A stretch of DNA of 64,000 nucleotides from Paenibacillus pini JCM 16418 (GTDB lineage Bacteria > Bacillota > Bacilli > Paenibacillales > Paenibacillaceae): the NCBI RefSeq assembly GCF_000576305.1, contig NZ_BAVZ01000019.1, positions 1-64,000 on the forward strand. The letters run 5' to 3'. Below, piece by piece: positions 16,115 through 24,618 of this stretch. The position numbers and the translations under genes were made by a program. The first letter of the stretch is position 1. Every line of letters begins with the position of its first letter. The notes under the pieces were generated by a model. The model was not told where the DNA came from. It saw nothing but the letters and a program-made list of their open reading frames with translations, and made no database searches.

Positions 16115-19100
16115 TTAATCTTCTAGCTTAGGTTTACGGAATTTCATCAGGAATTCGTATACAACCGGTACGATAACGAGTGTCAGCAGCGTGGAGCTGA
16201 TTAGACCGCCGATAACAGTAATACCGAGTCCTCTAGAAATGATCCCCGCACTACCTTCCAGTCCTGAAACGAGCGGCAAGAGTGCACCAATCGTCGCAAG
16301 AGCTGTCATCAGGATTGGACGTAGACGAGTAGCTCCAGCTTCAAGTAGCGCCTCACGCGTAGATAAGCCTTCGCGTTCTTTGTGAATGACGCGGTCGATC
16401 AGTACAATGGCATTCGTGACGACGATACCAATCAACATGAGCGCACCCATTAGAGAGGATACGTTCAATGTCTCTCCACCAATGAGTAGGCCGACGAGTG
16501 CACCAATGACTGTGAATGGCAGAGAGAACAGAATCGCAAACGGTGCGAGACCGCCACCAAAGGTAACGACGAGCACGAAGTATACGATAGCAATTGCGGC
16601 TGCCATAGCCAAAGCAAGCTGTGTAAAGGTATCGTTGATTTGTTCTGTGGTTCCACCGAAGGTAACTTCAACACCATCCGGTTTCTCCATATCCTTAATT
16701 TGTTTTTCAAGGTCAGTTGTAGCCTCACCTACGTTTGTAGAGATGATGCTACCTGTGATATTAACGACCATTTTACCGTCTGTACGTGTAATTGAGTCAG
16801 GGGAATTACCTTTTTCAACTTTGGCAACATCTTTAATTGGAACGCTTATGCCAAGTGGAGAGGTTATCGTTTCATTCTCGATCTCATCAATACTCTTGTA
16901 ATCGGCGTTGTCTGTAACGATATATACTTTGTAATCTTTGTTGTCCACCGTGACATCGGTAAGTACCGGACGCTCACGGACTGGACTAAGTGTCATTGCG
17001 ATTTGGCCAGCTGTAAGCCCAAGTTTGCTGAGTTTCTGCTGATCTGCAACAATCGTATATTGATCATATGATTTAGATAGGCTGGTCTTGGCTTTTTCAA
17101 AATGTGTAGTGTCCGCTTGAACCAACTTCAGAATTTTATCCGATACCGGTTTGATATCTTCTAGACTATTACCGAAGACACTGACGCTAAGTGAGCTTCC
17201 GCCCATGCCGCCTGTCATGTCCATCGTAGCCCATTCTCCTTGCTTGACTTGCTTCTTCAAGCCTTCAACCAAGTCCTTCTTCACATTCTCGAAATCCTTC
17301 GTATCTTTGTTGTATTCAATGTAGAAGAGGCCAGACTTGCTAGAACCTCCACCAAGTGGATTACCGCTACCACCAATGGAATACTGCATCTTGTCGATGT
17401 TATTCAAACTAAGAATATATTTCTCCGCTTCCAGTGCATGTTTCTCAACGGTTTCCATCGAGTCACCAGGATTTGGAGCGTATGTTACCATGACATACTT
17501 ATCTTCTTGATCTGGCATGAAGCTAGTACCGATGAAAGGCGTTAAGAACAAGCTTCCTACTAGCAGTATCACGGCTGAACCGAAGGTAACCAGCTTATGT
17601 GACAAGGCCCAGTTCAAGATACGTTGATAGCCAAGGGCCATACGTCCTGGACGTTCGTGATCGTCTTGCTCGCGTTTCTTCTTCTTGATTCCTTTTTTGA
17701 ATAAGGAATGTGCAAGCATCGGAACGAGCGTAATGGCAATAAGAAGTGAAGCGAGTAGTGCGAATACCATAGTTAGTGCGAACGGAAGGAACAGTTCGCC
17801 GACCATGCCGCTGACGAAAGCAAGCGGTAGGAATACTGCGATCGTAACGATGGTAGATGACATAATCGGTACGAACATTTCACGTGTCGCTTCACGAATC
17901 AGTTCGCGTCCGCGGAGCGGCTCAGTGCTGCTCGTGAGGCGCCGGTATATATTCTCAATGACGACAATGGAGTCATCGACTACACGCCCGATGGCGACGG
18001 TCATTGCACCTAGCGTCATGACGTTTAATGTTATATCCAGTCTCCATAGAATAAGCACCGCAATGAGTAGTGAGAGCGGGATGGATAGGATAGAGATCAA
18101 GGTTGAACGGATATTCCGTAGGAAGATCAGAATGATTATGACGGCGAATAAAGCACCAAACACTGCTTTTGTGAGCATGGTAGAAACGGAATCTTCAATT
18201 GGCTTACCTTGATCCAGAAGGATCGTAAGATTCATGCCTTTGAATTCGCTCTCCATTTGTTTGGCTTTATCCTTAACCGCATTCACGACATCTACCGTAT
18301 TCGCATCGTTATCTTTAACAATTTGAATACCAATGGAAGCTTTGCCATTTGTACGGGAGACAGATTCCGCTTTACCAATCACTTGAATATTAGCGATATC
18401 GCTTAGCTTCACAGTTGGAATACCAACGGCACTAGCACCAGCACCCTGCGGAGAAGTACCTGCGGACGCAGTATCAGCACCAGCACCCTGCGGAGAAGTA
18501 CCTGCGGACGCAGTACCAGCACCAGCACCCTGCGGAGAAGCACCTGAGCCTGCATTCATTCCTGCGTTAGGGGCAGCAGTGCCAGCACTGCTAGGAATTA
18601 CAGGGATTGTTAGGTTCTTCAAGTCGTCGAGTGTTGAGATATTACCATCAATAACGACTGCTTTTTGCGACTGTTCCAACGTGAACAGGCCTAGCGGCAC
18701 ATGGACGGATGAGCCTTGAACGATACCTTTCACAGTATCTTCAGTAAGACCAAGCTCAGCCATCTTGGCTGCATTAAATTTAAGTGTTACTTCTTTAACA
18801 TATTGCCCAGAAATAGAGACCGTGCTACGCCAGGGATTTTCTCTAAATCAGGCTTTACTTGGTTCTCAACATTTTTAGTCAATTGCTCAAGATCATCATT
18901 TTCTTCGGATGCACTAATCGATACAACCGGGAAAGAACTTAAGCTAAATTTAGATATGGTTGGCTTCTGAGCACCTTCGGGAAGCGTAACTTGATTAAGG
19001 GCTTCACGGACAGCAGCAGTTGCCTGATCCAAGTCGGTTCCATAGTCAAACTCCATAGCAATATTTGAGGCGTTCTCCATGGATGTAGAGTTTACGGTTT

Positions 19101-19335
19101 TTACACCATCTACATTGCGTAGACGTTGTTCTAGTGGAATCGTTACGTCTTGTACGACGCCTTCTGGAGCAGCGCCTGGATATACAGCCGTTACGCTCAG
19201 GAATGGAATGTTGATATTTGGCATCGTCTCTTGCTTCATAACTAGACCGCTGTAAATACCGGCGGCCGCGACAATGATAGTTAGAATCCAAATCGCAAAC
19301 TTATTGTTCAGGGAGAAATTAATAATCGATTTCAT
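16115..19335 (-). pseudogene. swrC: RND-family efflux pump (SwrC/YerP-like), disrupted by one frameshift
   Basis: This is an AcrB-type proton-driven efflux transporter; the B. subtilis relative SwrC exports surfactin and other amphiphiles. The N-terminal fragment (from ATG 19335) has the first membrane helix and the porter start MPNINIPFLSV, with YPGAAPEGV after it. The frame is lost at about 18821-18826, where GTA GCA CGG should read as GVA-x-VSISGQYVKEV, and resumes in the second ORF to 16115. Restoring one base gives 1073 residues, the normal size. The second part carries the helix-4 segment GRVVDDSIVVIENIYR with the proton-relay acidic residues, and twelve helices overall. An Ala/Gly/Ser tandem repeat lies in the first porter/docking region. 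It is preceded by the TetR gene and likely controlled by it. Confidence 0.9.
18435..18553. repeat. 42-bp tandem repeat inside the RND pump gene (about 2.8 copies)
   Basis: Copies begin at 18435, 18477 and 18519. The first two differ at a single base near their end; the third diverges after about 22 bp. On the coding strand each unit encodes 14 residues (GADTASAGTSPQGA-like). It lies between the LKNLTIPV and VKLSDIANI segments of the pump, so the repeat lengthens a surface loop by multiples of 14 residues without breaking the frame. Confidence 0.85.
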
Positions 19336-19497
19336 TTGGCAGGTTTCTACTCCTCTCAATATATCTCTACAACAATCAAACGAATATAACGAATAACGGT
19401 CAGACCCGAGACACCAGATACAATTTGTTGATGTTTCGCAGTTCCTGATTCATTTCAGCAAGTTCAGTAATCTGTTCAAGATTATTCATCATGCCAG

Positions 19498-20322
19498 TCA
19501 GGATGCTTGACGCGGCTGCATATCGAGAAATTCTTTCTCCATAATTTGTAATGACTCCAGAGCGAGTTCGCGGTCTTGCTCTTCAAGTTCAATGAGCTTA
19601 AGCTTGTCTCGCATTTGCTTCATCACCGTTAAGGGATGGCGTGGTCCATCTGTATTCACCATATATTTCTCTATCCAGTGTGACCAGATATCTTGCGAAA
19701 TAAGCGGTGCAGATTGTTTGGCGACCGTACTGCTGACGACTTCATCAATTAAAAAGATGAGATGTTCAGCCATCCGCCCAATATTCGGCTGCAAGCCTGG
19801 AATAAACATCATGCGGATATAGGAGCCTAGCATGCCTCCTACAAATAGAATAATATCCATAGTGTAGGGTTCAACTGAAGGTCCGTATAAGTTTTCTAGT
19901 TTGACCTTGAACCAGTTGAGGGCATGGATATGCTTTTCTCGCATGCAGTCCTGAGGGTCGTGTTGTTTAGGTCCACCATGATGATCTCGTAATTGCATCT
20001 GTAGAAATTCACGCAGCTCTACCAATCGGCTCAGCAGCGCTTCAATCTGTTTACGGAGTTGTTCTTTGGGAGTGAGAAGATGCTCCTGCTCCACCTGCAT
20101 CACACTATCCCGGATCATGCCCTCACAGTACAAGTAGATGCTCTGTTCCAGCTCTTCCTTGGATTTAAAGTGCAAATACAGACTCCCTTTGGACATCCCG
20201 CAATACTCGGCAATTTCTTGCATTGAGGTTGCTGAGATTCCTTGGGTGGCAAAAAGTTGCAGAGCCGTCTTCAGTATTTGCTTCTTTCTGTCCGCCAGCT
20301 TCTCAGACAAATGAACGTTCAC
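19498..20322 (-). CDS. TetR/AcrR-family regulator, YerO-like
   Basis: A 274-residue repressor. The N-terminal HTH reads KKQILKTALQLFATQGI, TSMQEIAEYCGMSKGSLYLHF and KSKEELEQ, the TetR_N signature; the rest is a long helical ligand-binding domain. It lies directly upstream of the SwrC-like pump on the same strand, the order yerO-yerP in B. subtilis, so it probably represses that operon. GTG 20322 abuts AAAGGA; TTG four codons later is an alternative start. The stop at 19498 may be premature: adding one base near 19513 would continue as a helical tail (LTGMMNNLEQITELAEMNQ) to 19400, giving about 307 residues. Confidence 0.85.
   Translation of the reverse strand: MNVHLSEKLADRKKQILKTALQLFATQGISATSMQEIAEYCGMSKGSLYLHFKSKEELEQSIYLYCEGMIRDSVMQVEQEHLLTPKEQLRKQIEALLSRLVELREFLQMQLRDHHGGPKQHDPQDCMREKHIHALNWFKVKLENLYGPSVEPYTMDIILFVGGMLGSYIRMMFIPGLQPNIGRMAEHLIFLIDEVVSSTVAKQSAPLISQDIWSHWIEKYMVNTDGPRHPLTVMKQMRDKLKLIELEEQDRELALESLQIMEKEFLDMQPRQAS
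20312..20321. promoter_or_regulatory. Possible TetR-type operator at the yerO-like start
   Basis: TGAACGTTCA is a perfect 10-bp palindrome overlapping the start codon region of the TetR gene. Autoregulation is inferred from position only. Confidence 0.4.
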
Positions 20323-20414
20323 TCCTTTCTGAACACTTCGGTTCTCAATTTGACCGCGTAGTCAGAATGATTATATTACAAAGCCAATGCGGATTCAAAT
20401 ATGTCTTTTTTGTT

Positions 20415-20464
20415 AAAAAATAAAGATGTCCACCCTGACTCCGAATAGGGGAGGGTGACATCTT
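20415..20464 (-). terminator. Terminator of the yvdTSR-like operon
   Basis: AAGATGTCCACCCT and AGGGTGACATCTT pair with one bulged base. On the minus strand the stem is followed by a T-rich run (A-run on the plus strand at 20415-20422). Confidence 0.8.
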
Positions 20465-20471
20465 CTTGAGA

Positions 20472-20786
20472 TTAGGATATGAGTTTAAGTCCGATCGCTG
20501 AACCTAGTATCATAGCGATGAATAGCAATCGCTTCGCTTCCTTGGGCTCTCCGAATACAAACATACCGAGTAGCGTACTACCGACCGTGCCGATGCCCGT
20601 CCATACAGCATAGGCTGTCCCCATCGATAGTGATTGCATGGCATAGGAGAGTAACGCGAAGCTTCCCGCAAAAGAAACGATCATCAACGCGTAATATATC
20701 CAGCCTTTTTTACGAGACGCACCATTAATTCCGACAACGCCAGTGACTTCACATAATCCTGCGATAATAATAGCTAACCATGCCAT
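20472..20786 (-). CDS. Small multidrug resistance (SMR) subunit, YvdR/YkkD-like
   Basis: A 104-residue four-helix SMR protein. The conserved membrane Glu lies in the first helix, AIIIAGLCEVTGVVG. YAVWTGIGTVGSTLLGMFVFGEP is the family's second and third helix signature. SMR pairs of this kind form antiparallel heterodimers that export cationic compounds or guanidinium. The ATG shares its A with the TAA of the upstream partner, so translation is coupled. By context (TetR plus two SMR genes) it corresponds to B. subtilis yvdR; the export substrate is unknown. Confidence 0.88.
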   Translation of the reverse strand: MAWLAIIIAGLCEVTGVVGINGASRKKGWIYYALMIVSFAGSFALLSYAMQSLSMGTAYAVWTGIGTVGSTLLGMFVFGEPKEAKRLLFIAMILGSAIGLKLIS

Positions 20787-21136
20787 TAGTTCTTCGCCTC
20801 CGTTTCGTCCGTACTGCTTCCTTCAGCGGTCACCATTTTCAGCCCAATGACACCGGATAACAGTAACAGAATAAGGATCGTTTTGGACCAGCGGAAGGGT
20901 TCTCCGAACAGCAGCATTTCCGCAATCACAGTGCCCGCCGTACCCAGACCTGTGAAGACGGCATATACCGTTCCAATGGGCAGTTTCTTGGTCGCTTCAA
21001 TTAGCAATATAAAACTTGTAATAATGGCAACTAGCGTAATCAGCCATTCCCAAATATGATCAGCATGCTTCAGCCCACTTACCCATACGACCTCAACAAC
21101 GCCTCCAATAATGACAAATAACCAATGCTTATTCAT
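20786..21136 (-). CDS. Small multidrug resistance (SMR) subunit, YvdS/YkkC-like
   Basis: A 116-residue SMR partner with four membrane helices. The first helix has Glu in FVIIGGVVEVVWVSGLKH. YAVFTGLGTAGTVIAEML and FGEPFRWSKTILIL follow, and a short polar tail (EGSSTDETEAKN) ends the protein. A longer in-frame ORF reaches 21241 but overlaps the TetR gene and lacks a ribosome binding site; ATG 21136 has AAGGGAG upstream. It overlaps the second SMR gene by one base (TAATG). No guanidine riboswitch precedes it, unlike ykkCD in B. subtilis, which also favours the yvdTSR assignment. Confidence 0.88.
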   Translation of the reverse strand: MNKHWLFVIIGGVVEVVWVSGLKHADHIWEWLITLVAIITSFILLIEATKKLPIGTVYAVFTGLGTAGTVIAEMLLFGEPFRWSKTILILLLLSGVIGLKMVTAEGSSTDETEAKN

Positions 21137-21158
21137 AATGCGGAATCTCCCTTGCTGT

Positions 21159-21755
21159 TTATTGTGTAGTGATCTCCACATGCTGAATACCAGCCCAGTA
21201 AATAGGCCATGAGGCGTCAAGTCGTTTCTGCGAACGACCATGTTCCCCGTATACCATCTCGATCAGAATGCCATCGACCAGCGTCATAAAGGCAACGGCA
21301 GCTTCACGGGGGCGTGGTAAAGGAATAATCTTTGCGGTTGCAGCCTCCTCAAGCAGACGAGTCATCCGTCGCTCCATTTGTTCAAGGAAAGGATAGATGA
21401 GTTCCATCACTTCGTTATACAGAGAAGAAGGTGGGAAATAGGACATTCGAAGTAAAAAAGAGGTCTCTGCGTTCTGTGTATACTCTTCTTGCATGTATTG
21501 AAGAAGTCCCTTAAGACATATTTGTAAATCCAAATGTCGGTGACGAGCCACATAGCGTACAATCCGCCGCTGTTCTTCTTTCAGCGCATGTTTAAGGGCT
21601 TTGATAAACAAATCATCTTTACCTTTATAATGTGCGTAAATGGATGGTTTCTTAATGCCTGCCTCATCCGCAATATGTTGCAGCGAGGCTCCTTCATATC
21701 CATTTTGTGCAAAATGACGTAACGCTATATCGAGCAGTGTTTGTTTTGCATTCAT
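21159..21755 (-). CDS. TetR-family regulator, YvdT-like
   Basis: A 198-residue TetR repressor. The HTH is LLDIALRHFAQNGYEGAS then LQHIADEAGIKKPSIYAHY with the following KGKDDLFIKAL. The C-terminal part is a helical ligand domain ending in WAGIQHVEITTQ. It is the first gene of a three-gene operon with two SMR subunits, 22 bp before the first of them, and should repress its own promoter. A 6-2-6 inverted repeat (CTAACG-TT-CGTTAG) just upstream is a likely operator. Confidence 0.88.
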   Translation of the reverse strand: MNAKQTLLDIALRHFAQNGYEGASLQHIADEAGIKKPSIYAHYKGKDDLFIKALKHALKEEQRRIVRYVARHRHLDLQICLKGLLQYMQEEYTQNAETSFLLRMSYFPPSSLYNEVMELIYPFLEQMERRMTRLLEEAATAKIIPLPRPREAAVAFMTLVDGILIEMVYGEHGRSQKRLDASWPIYWAGIQHVEITTQ

Positions 21756-21797
21756 GGTTAAGCCTCCTCATTTTCAGAACAAATTCACAATTACTAC

Positions 21798-21811
21798 CTA
21801 ACGTTCGTTAG
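21798..21811. promoter_or_regulatory. Inverted-repeat operator in the yvdT-like promoter
   Basis: CTAACG-TT-CGTTAG lies 42 bp upstream of the TetR start, next to TATAAT (minus strand, 21819-21814). A TTGACA is at 21845-21840; its 20-bp spacing is long. The position at the transcription start is typical of TetR self-repression. Confidence 0.6.
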
Positions 21812-22014
21812 TTATTATATTTTCAAAAATAAGGCTGTTTGTCAAGTAAAAGGGGAAACATGCAAGAGGTTAGGTAGTTTATCATTCACTCTAATTTTAC
21901 AAAGGGTAGTTAGTTTCATCATGTTCATGTAAACTGTACATAATGGCCGCAGACCTGCGAATGAAGAAAAAAGCTGCGGTGATTTTTCAATGTAATGTTA
22001 AAGCGAGGGAATAT

Positions 22015-23523
22015 ATGAGAAGAGGATTGCAAGTTATACTAATTGGCGCGATACTAATCGCATTCTATTATTTCGGATTTGGGGTATTTGGTAAGACAGC
22101 GGGAACGATCGTCAGTATATTTTCCACGCTTACGGTCATTTCACTCGGATTTATTATCTTTATGGAAAATCGGAATCCGTCAACGACGATTTCATGGATT
22201 TTACTGCTCGCGCTGATGCCGGTGGTTGGACTCATTTTTTATTTTCTTTTTGGACAAAACTATTTCAAAAAGCGTAAATTCGATAAAAAGGCAGAGCAGG
22301 ATTTCAAAACCTTCGATCGATACGCTATGCGAAGTATTCGTATGCATCAGGATTTATCCCATTTTAGCCCCAGTCAGCAGCAGTTGCTGCATTTGTCTCA
22401 AAGACTTGCGCGTACCCCAATTTCCTTCGCATCACATTCGAAGGTTCTCACGAATGGCAAAGAAACCTTTTCGACGCTGCTACAAGAGCTTGAAAAGGCC
22501 AAACACCACATACACATGGAGTACTACATTTATAGAGCCGATGACATCGGAACCCGTATTCAGCAAATTCTAATTGAGAAGGCCCGGGAAGGGCTTAAAG
22601 TTCGATTCATGTACGATGCTTGGGGCAGTATGCAGCTTCCGAAATCTTTTTTACAATCGATGATTGATGCTGGGATTCAGGTAACTGCCTATGGCAGCTC
22701 TAAAACGTTATTCTTCTCAAGTCGGGTTAATTACCGTAATCACCGTAAAATTGTCGTTATTGATGGAACCATCGGGTTCATTGGTGGATTAAACGTGGGC
22801 GATGAGTATCTGAGTCGCAGCGCTGCTTATGGCTTCTGGCGGGATACGCATATGGTTGTGAAAGGCGAAGCCGTTCGGACGCTACAAATTATATTCTTAA
22901 GAGACTGGCACTATATGACGAATGAGAAGATCCTTGAAGCGGAATATTTCTCCCCAGTGCAGGAAGAGCAAGGCACGGGCGGGGTACAGATTATTCCGAG
23001 CGGACCGGATAACGACCGGCGTGTGCTTAAGAATATCTTCTTCTCCATGATTACATCAGCTCAGAAATCGGTATGGCTTGCCACACCATATTTCATTCCA
23101 GATGAGGATATTCTGACCTCACTGCGTGTAGCTGCCATGTCAGGTTTAGATGTACGTATACTCTTTCCAGCAAAACCTGATAAGTGGCTTCCGTTTCTGG
23201 CTTCCCATTCCTACTTCCCGACTTTGCTGGAAGCCGGAGTGAAAATTTATGAATATGAGAAGGGCTTCTTGCATTCCAAGCTGCTTATTGTCGATGGCGA
23301 GATTGCTACAATCGGCACAGCTAATATGGATATGCGCAGCTTCCACCTTAATTTTGAAGTGAATGCGCTGCTGATTCATACCGAAAGTGTTCAGCGTATG
23401 GTATCCGATTTCGAACGTGACTTGAAGTATACGAAGCTGGTCAGCAAAGATCACTTAAATGACAAAAGGATATACGAACGATTCCTGGAATCCTTGGCTC
23501 GTTTGCTTTCACCTTTGCTCTAG
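22015..23523 (+). CDS. cls: Cardiolipin synthase
   Basis: A 502-residue membrane-bound phospholipase-D-superfamily enzyme that joins two phosphatidylglycerols into cardiolipin. Two N-terminal membrane helices (LIGAILIAFYYFGF and ISWILLLALMPVVGLIFYF) precede two HKD domains: NHRKIVVIDGTIGFIGG in the first and LHSKLLIVDGEIATIG followed by TANMDMRSF in the second. ATG 22015 after GAGGGA gives the standard length; longer starts at 21943 and 21961 lack a ribosome binding site. The gene is monocistronic, divergent from the yvdT-like operon, and followed by a hairpin at 23561. Confidence 0.92.
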   Translation: MRRGLQVILIGAILIAFYYFGFGVFGKTAGTIVSIFSTLTVISLGFIIFMENRNPSTTISWILLLALMPVVGLIFYFLFGQNYFKKRKFDKKAEQDFKTFDRYAMRSIRMHQDLSHFSPSQQQLLHLSQRLARTPISFASHSKVLTNGKETFSTLLQELEKAKHHIHMEYYIYRADDIGTRIQQILIEKAREGLKVRFMYDAWGSMQLPKSFLQSMIDAGIQVTAYGSSKTLFFSSRVNYRNHRKIVVIDGTIGFIGGLNVGDEYLSRSAAYGFWRDTHMVVKGEAVRTLQIIFLRDWHYMTNEKILEAEYFSPVQEEQGTGGVQIIPSGPDNDRRVLKNIFFSMITSAQKSVWLATPYFIPDEDILTSLRVAAMSGLDVRILFPAKPDKWLPFLASHSYFPTLLEAGVKIYEYEKGFLHSKLLIVDGEIATIGTANMDMRSFHLNFEVNALLIHTESVQRMVSDFERDLKYTKLVSKDHLNDKRIYERFLESLARLLSPLL

Positions 23524-23560
23524 CACAATGAAATTTGTTCTATATATTGTCCAAATTGAT

Positions 23561-23596
23561 CTACCTCCAATTTGACTTTTGGGGGTAGAACTTTTA
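23561..23596 (+). terminator. Probable terminator after cls
   Basis: CTACCTCCAA and TTGGGGGTAG form a 10-bp stem (one T-G pair) around TTTGACTT; a short T-rich stretch follows. Confidence 0.6.
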
Positions 23597-23600
23597 TATT

Positions 23601-23619
23601 TGTGATAATGATTATCATT
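23601..23619. promoter_or_regulatory. Fur box upstream of the siderophore ATPase gene
   Basis: TGATAAT-G-ATTATCA at 23603-23617 is a perfect 7-1-7 inverted repeat identical to the Bacillus Fur consensus. It lies about 70 bp before the ATPase start, so the gene should be repressed when iron is sufficient. Confidence 0.85.
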
Positions 23620-23689
23620 TATGATGGGCGGCTAATATAGATATTTTTCAAGTTATGGATGGATACTGATTGATAGGAGGAACCGAGAG

Positions 23690-24517
23690 ATGACCCTTTT
23701 GCAAACGAATTCGCTGACGCTAAGTTACGGGGATACGGATATTATTAAAGATCTAACCCTTGACGTCCCTGCGGGTAAAATAACGGTGCTCATCGGTAGC
23801 AATGGTTGTGGTAAGTCAACGTTGCTACGTTCAATGGCACGCCTTCTTAAGCCTAAGAGTGGTAGTGTACTGCTCGACGGTAAAGAAATTCACCGCACGT
23901 CAACGAAAGAAGTTGCGCGAAATATGGCCATCTTACCACAGGGGCCAACAGCTCCTGAAGGACTTACGGTTCTTCAGTTGGTGAAGCAAGGACGTTATCC
24001 TCATCAATCCTGGCTTAAACAGTGGAGTGCGGAGGATGAGCGCCTTGTAAATGAGGCTCTATCGATGACAGGGCTTACGGATCTGATAGATCGCACGGTC
24101 GATTCATTATCGGGTGGACAGCGCCAGCGAGCATGGATCGCTATGACGCTCGCACAGAATACCGATTTGATTTTGCTTGATGAACCTACAACGTATCTAG
24201 ATCTCAGTCATCAAATTGAAGTACTAGATTTACTTTACGATCTGAATCGTGAACAGGGTCGTACCATTGTAATGGTTCTCCATGACCTGAATTTGGCCTG
24301 CAGGTATGCGGATCATATGATTGCGGTGAAGAATCAAGGTGTTCATTCTGCCGGAGCCCCGGAAGATGTGCTAACACCAGATATGGTTAGAGAAGTATTC
24401 TGTATGGAATGCATGATTGCAGAGGACCCAATTTTTGGCACGCCAATGTGCGTCCCACATGGTAAGGGACGGATTTGCGGAGAACGCTGTCAGCTCAACA
24501 AAGTTTGCGATTATTAA
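23690..24517 (+). CDS. Ferric-siderophore ABC transporter ATP-binding protein (YusV/FecE-like)
   Basis: A 275-residue ATPase of the siderophore import family. Walker A is GSNGCGKST at 36-44, followed by the Q-loop region MAILPQGP, signature LSGGQRQRAW, Walker B LILLDEPTTYLD and the switch His in VLHDLNLACRYADH. The C-terminus has several Cys (CMECM, PMCVP, ICGERC), partly shared with YusV-type proteins. TAGGAGG precedes ATG 23690 by nine bases. No permease or binding protein is adjacent; like YusV it may energise several siderophore permeases encoded elsewhere. A perfect Fur box in front supports an iron role. Confidence 0.92.
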   Translation: MTLLQTNSLTLSYGDTDIIKDLTLDVPAGKITVLIGSNGCGKSTLLRSMARLLKPKSGSVLLDGKEIHRTSTKEVARNMAILPQGPTAPEGLTVLQLVKQGRYPHQSWLKQWSAEDERLVNEALSMTGLTDLIDRTVDSLSGGQRQRAWIAMTLAQNTDLILLDEPTTYLDLSHQIEVLDLLYDLNREQGRTIVMVLHDLNLACRYADHMIAVKNQGVHSAGAPEDVLTPDMVREVFCMECMIAEDPIFGTPMCVPHGKGRICGERCQLNKVCDY

Positions 24518-24546
24518 CGAACATATATAGCTTAATCTACCCATAC

Positions 24547-24580
24547 AAAAGGCGCTCTGCATTAGCAGAGCGCCTTTTAA
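24547..24580. terminator. Bidirectional terminator between yusV-like and PLD genes
   Basis: AAAAGGCGCTCTGC and GCAGAGCGCCTTTT, a 14-bp perfect stem with ATTA loop and runs on both sides. Confidence 0.92.
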
Positions 24581-24618
24581 TGTGGCGAATTGTTAGGATT
24601 AACCCACTAGGATGATGG

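Noticed and set aside
18435..18553. Tandem repeat considered as a CRISPR or mobile element
   Set aside because: Copies are contiguous, in frame, and inside a coding sequence.
21137..21160. Guanidine-I riboswitch expected before ykkCD-like SMR genes
   Set aside because: The first SMR gene follows the TetR gene by 22 bp; there is no room or matching sequence.
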